DNA of 64,000 nucleotides. Source: Citrobacter portucalensis. Its GTDB lineage: Bacteria > Pseudomonadota > Gammaproteobacteria > Enterobacterales > Enterobacteriaceae. Positions 60,955 through 64,000 of this stretch are shown in pieces. A program made the position numbers and the translations under genes. How positions within the stretch are numbered: the stretch's first letter is position 1; each line of letters begins with the position of its first letter. The stretch covers positions 1 through 64,000 of the forward strand of contig NZ_MVFY01000015.1 of NCBI RefSeq assembly GCF_002042885.1, read 5' to 3'. The notes under the pieces were generated by a model that did no database searches, had not been told where the DNA came from, and saw only the letters and a list, made by a program, of their open reading frames with translations.

Positions 60955-61530
60955 ATGAAATCACTGCGTTTGACTTTATGCACGATGCCGCTGCTACTGG
61001 CCGGGTGTTCAACGTTGTCCTCGGTGAACTGGTCTGCCGCCAATCCGTGGAACTGGTTTGGTTCTTCAACGCAGGTCACAGAGCAGGGCGTAGGAGCGTT
61101 AACGGGCGCTACGCCGCTGGATGAAAAAGCCATTGCTGATGCGCTGGACGGTGATTACCGCCTGCGTAGCGGAATGAAGACCGATAACGGTAATGTGGTG
61201 CGCTTCTATGAAGCGATGAAAGACGACAAGCTGGCGATAGTCATCAACGGCAGCCAGGGAACCATCAGTCGTATTGATGTATTAGATCACGATATTTCGT
61301 CAGCCGCGGGTGTCGAAATCGGTACACCGTTTAGCGACCTTTACACTAAAGCTTTCGGTAATTGCCAAAAAGCAACCGGCGATGACAGCGCGGGCGTTGA
61401 GTGTAAAGCTGAAGGAAGTCAACATATTAGCTATATTTTTTCCGGTGAATGGAGCGGGCCTGAGGATATAATGCCGTCTGACGACACGCTGAAAGCGTGG
61501 AAAGTAAGCAAAATTATCTGGCGGCGTTAA
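60955..61530 (+). CDS. yfeY: Lipoprotein YfeY (DUF1131)
   Basis: A 191-residue lipoprotein matching E. coli YfeY. The signal peptide is MKSLRLTLCTMPLLLAGC with the cysteine at residue 18; the residue after it is S, so it should go to the outer membrane. The mature part (SSVNWSAANPWNWFGSST... then a DUF1131 domain) has two more cysteines (NCQKATG and VECKAEG) that could pair. It is a sigma-E member in E. coli; I see no clear sigma-E promoter here. The ATG at 60955 has aaggaagg upstream. Confidence 0.9.
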   Translation: MKSLRLTLCTMPLLLAGCSTLSSVNWSAANPWNWFGSSTQVTEQGVGALTGATPLDEKAIADALDGDYRLRSGMKTDNGNVVRFYEAMKDDKLAIVINGSQGTISRIDVLDHDISSAAGVEIGTPFSDLYTKAFGNCQKATGDDSAGVECKAEGSQHISYIFSGEWSGPEDIMPSDDTLKAWKVSKIIWRR

Positions 61531-61575
61531 TTTGCGTCTGAACAAATCGGCTTGTTAAAAAAACAGGTAGAATAG

Positions 61576-62523
<948 letters not shown>

Positions 62524-62559
62524 TGGTGAGCTGAGCCTGTTATCGGCCACGAAATAGAC

Positions 62560-62587
62560 ATCCCCGCATCGTCGGGGATTTTTTTTA
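62560..62587 (+). terminator. Terminator of yfeX
   Basis: Stem atcccc / ggggat around gcatcgtc, followed by eight T residues, 36 bases after the yfeX stop. Confidence 0.9.
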
Positions 62588-62695
62588 CCTGAGATTAACC
62601 TGATTTAGTGAGCTATTCCTCAGCACTAATTTGTTATTGCTGTATCTTCTGCGTGAATGAAGCGAAGGCTTCATATTCAAAAGGAGAATATTGAA

Positions 62696-63487
62696 ATGGG
62701 AAAACTCACGGGCAAAACAGCATTGATTACGGGCGCATCTCAGGGTATTGGCGAGGGTATCGCCAGAACGTTTGCCCGCCATGGTGCGAACTTAATCCTG
62801 CTGGATATCTCCGATGAGATTGAAAAACTGGCGGATGAGTTGGCTGGGCGAGGGCACCGTTGCACAGCTGTTCACGCTGACGTCAGAGATTTTGCGTCGG
62901 TCAAGGAAGCGGTGACGCGCGCGAAGCAGATTGAAGGCAAAATCGATATTCTGGTGAACAATGCCGGCGTATGCCGCCTCGGTAACTTCCTTGATATGAG
63001 CGATGAAGATCGCGATTTCCACATTGATATCAACATTAAAGGCGTCTGGAACGTGACGAAAGCCGTTCTGCCGGAGATGATTGCGCGCAAAGATGGGCGC
63101 ATCGTGATGATGTCATCGGTGACCGGCGATATGGTTGCTGACCCGGGCGAAACGGCCTACGCGCTGTCGAAAGCCGCGATCATCGGTTTGACCAAATCCC
63201 TGGCGGTAGAATATGCGCAGTCCGGCATTCGCGTGAACGCCATTTGCCCTGGCTACGTTCGTACGCCGATGGCGGAAAGCATTGCGCGTCAGTCTAACCC
63301 GGAAGATCCTGAATCCGTTTTAGTCGAAATGGCGAAAGCGATCCCGATGCGTCGTCTGGCCTGCCCGCTTGAGGTCGGTGAACTGGCGGCGTTCCTGGCA
63401 TCGGATGAGTCCAGTTATTTAACTGGCACGCAAAACGTGATTGATGGCGGCAGCACTTTGCCTGAAAGCGTAAGCGTCGGCGTCTGA
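62696..63487 (+). CDS. ucpA: Short-chain dehydrogenase UcpA
   Basis: A 263-residue SDR-family oxidoreductase, same length as E. coli UcpA. The cofactor loop is TGASQGIGEGIA near residue 12, the NNAGVC motif is near 85, and the catalytic serine, tyrosine and lysine are in SSVTGD and ETAYALSKAA (about 155). The substrate is unknown; in E. coli it has been tied to furfural tolerance. The site aaggaga precedes ATG 62696. It sits upstream of cysP, as in E. coli. Confidence 0.94.
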   Translation: MGKLTGKTALITGASQGIGEGIARTFARHGANLILLDISDEIEKLADELAGRGHRCTAVHADVRDFASVKEAVTRAKQIEGKIDILVNNAGVCRLGNFLDMSDEDRDFHIDINIKGVWNVTKAVLPEMIARKDGRIVMMSSVTGDMVADPGETAYALSKAAIIGLTKSLAVEYAQSGIRVNAICPGYVRTPMAESIARQSNPEDPESVLVEMAKAIPMRRLACPLEVGELAAFLASDESSYLTGTQNVIDGGSTLPESVSVGV

Positions 63488-63496
63488 TTGATGCCG

Positions 63497-63540
63497 GTCT
63501 CCTCCCCATGTGCTGGGGAGGAGGTACCCCTTATTCTCTT
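63497..63540 (+). terminator. Terminator-like hairpin after ucpA
   Basis: Stem ctcctcccc / ggggaggag with a 7-base loop (63499-63523), followed by gtaccccttattctctttt. The pyrimidine tail is not a clean T-run, so termination efficiency is uncertain. Confidence 0.6.
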
Positions 63541-63644
63541 TTCAACTTTCAAATCATCAAACGGTATATAAAACCGTTACTCCTTTAGCACTGGTTATAA
63601 ATATGATGACCATAAGAAAGTCATTTAATTTATAAGGGTGCGCA
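63541..63644 (+). promoter_or_regulatory. cysP promoter region
   Basis: This 104-base stretch holds the promoter of the cysPTWAM sulfate uptake operon. In E. coli it is activated by CysB with N-acetylserine. A tataaa-like -10 (ggttataaatatg, 63591-63603) is visible, and the run tcatttaatttataagg lies next to the ribosome site. The CysB site cannot be fixed by eye. Confidence 0.45.
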
Positions 63645-64000
63645 ATGGCCGTTAACTTACTGAAAAAAAGAACACTGACGCTGGCAGCCATGCTGTTGCT
63701 GGTGGGGCAGGCGCAGGCAACGGAACTGCTGAACAGTTCATACGATGTTTCCCGCGAGCTGTTTGCCGCCCTTAATCCGCCGTTTGAACAGCAATGGGCG
63801 AAGGATAACGGCGGCGACAAACTGACGATTAAACAATCTCATGCCGGGTCATCAAAACAGGCGTTGGCGATTTTGCAGGGGCTGAAAGCTGACGTCGTGA
63901 CCTATAACCAGGTGACCGACGTGCAGATCCTGCATGACAAAGGCAAGCTGATCCCTGCCGACTGGCAAAGCCGCCTGCCGAATAACAGTTCGCCATTCTA
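63645..64000 (+). CDS. cysP: Thiosulfate/sulfate-binding protein CysP (partial)
   Basis: The first 118 codons of the periplasmic binding protein for the CysTWA ABC transporter; the window ends inside the gene. A signal peptide of about 25 residues ([18 protein letters not shown], ending QAQA) precedes [15 protein letters not shown]. The conserved ligand stretch [21 protein letters not shown] is present in parts and the frame is intact to the edge. The start has aagggtgcgca upstream. CysB-dependent expression under sulfur limitation is expected from the family. Confidence 0.96.
   Translation, partial: MAVNLLKKRTLTLAAMLLLVGQAQATELLNSSYDVSRELFAALNPPFEQQWAKDNGGDKLTIKQSHAGSSKQALAILQGLKADVVTYNQVTDVQILHDKGKLIPADWQSRLPNNSSPF

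Overview
This window is a stretch of core chromosome from a gamma-proteobacterium of the family Enterobacteriaceae, in the Escherichia/Salmonella/Citrobacter group. Protein sequences, lengths and gene order follow the Escherichia coli ppk-to-cysP segment almost gene for gene. E. coli-type REP/BIME palindromes (gccggat...atccggc) lie between many genes. The layout differs from E. coli as I remember it at three places: a family 1 phospho-beta-glucosidase gene sits between purM and upp, a yjiH-yjiG-iadA cassette lies where E. coli has the hyf hydrogenase operon, and talA is missing between maeB and tktB. A Citrobacter-like species is my best guess; the sequence alone does not settle the genus. 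I see no rRNA, tRNA, CRISPR array, insertion sequence or prophage.

Layout. 0.3-7 kb: yfgG, the c-di-GMP phosphodiesterase pdeF behind a near-ideal FNR-type promoter, and the polyphosphate pair ppk-ppx. 7-9 kb: purMN with a PurR box. 9-10.4 kb: a phospho-beta-glucosidase gene with two AscG-like operators. 10.5-16.7 kb: upp-uraA (pyrimidine salvage), hda (replication control), yfgD, bepA, perM. 16.8-19.1 kb: yjiH-yjiG-iadA. 19.1-29.2 kb: bcp-gcvR, dapA-bamC, purC, ypfJ-tmcA, ypfH, ypfN-dapE-yffB and the 19-residue ypfM. 29.2-40.4 kb: efflux pump acrD, nitrate sensor narQ, redox protein aegA, nudK, ypfG, tktB. 40.6-42.9 kb: maeB.

43-58 kb: a complete 17-gene ethanolamine-utilisation locus, eutSPQTDMNEJGHABCLKR. 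EutH brings in ethanolamine, EutBC with adenosylcobalamin (made by EutT, rescued by EutA) produces acetaldehyde and ammonia, EutE and EutG oxidise or reduce the aldehyde, EutD makes acetyl phosphate, and EutS, M, N, L and K build the protein shell. EutR is the regulator. 58-64 kb: hemF-amiA, ypeA-yfeZ-yfeY, the peroxidase yfeX, ucpA, and the 5' part of cysP, cut by the window edge.

I found no wholly unknown multi-gene system. The points most worth a second look are the yjiHG-iadA cassette at the hyf site, the doubled AscG-type operators before an orphan phospho-glucosidase gene, a serine in place of a cysteine in the EutT metal motif, the missing talA, the FNR promoter of pdeF, the upp T-tract promoter, and hairpins inside the eut operon and in the yfeX leader.
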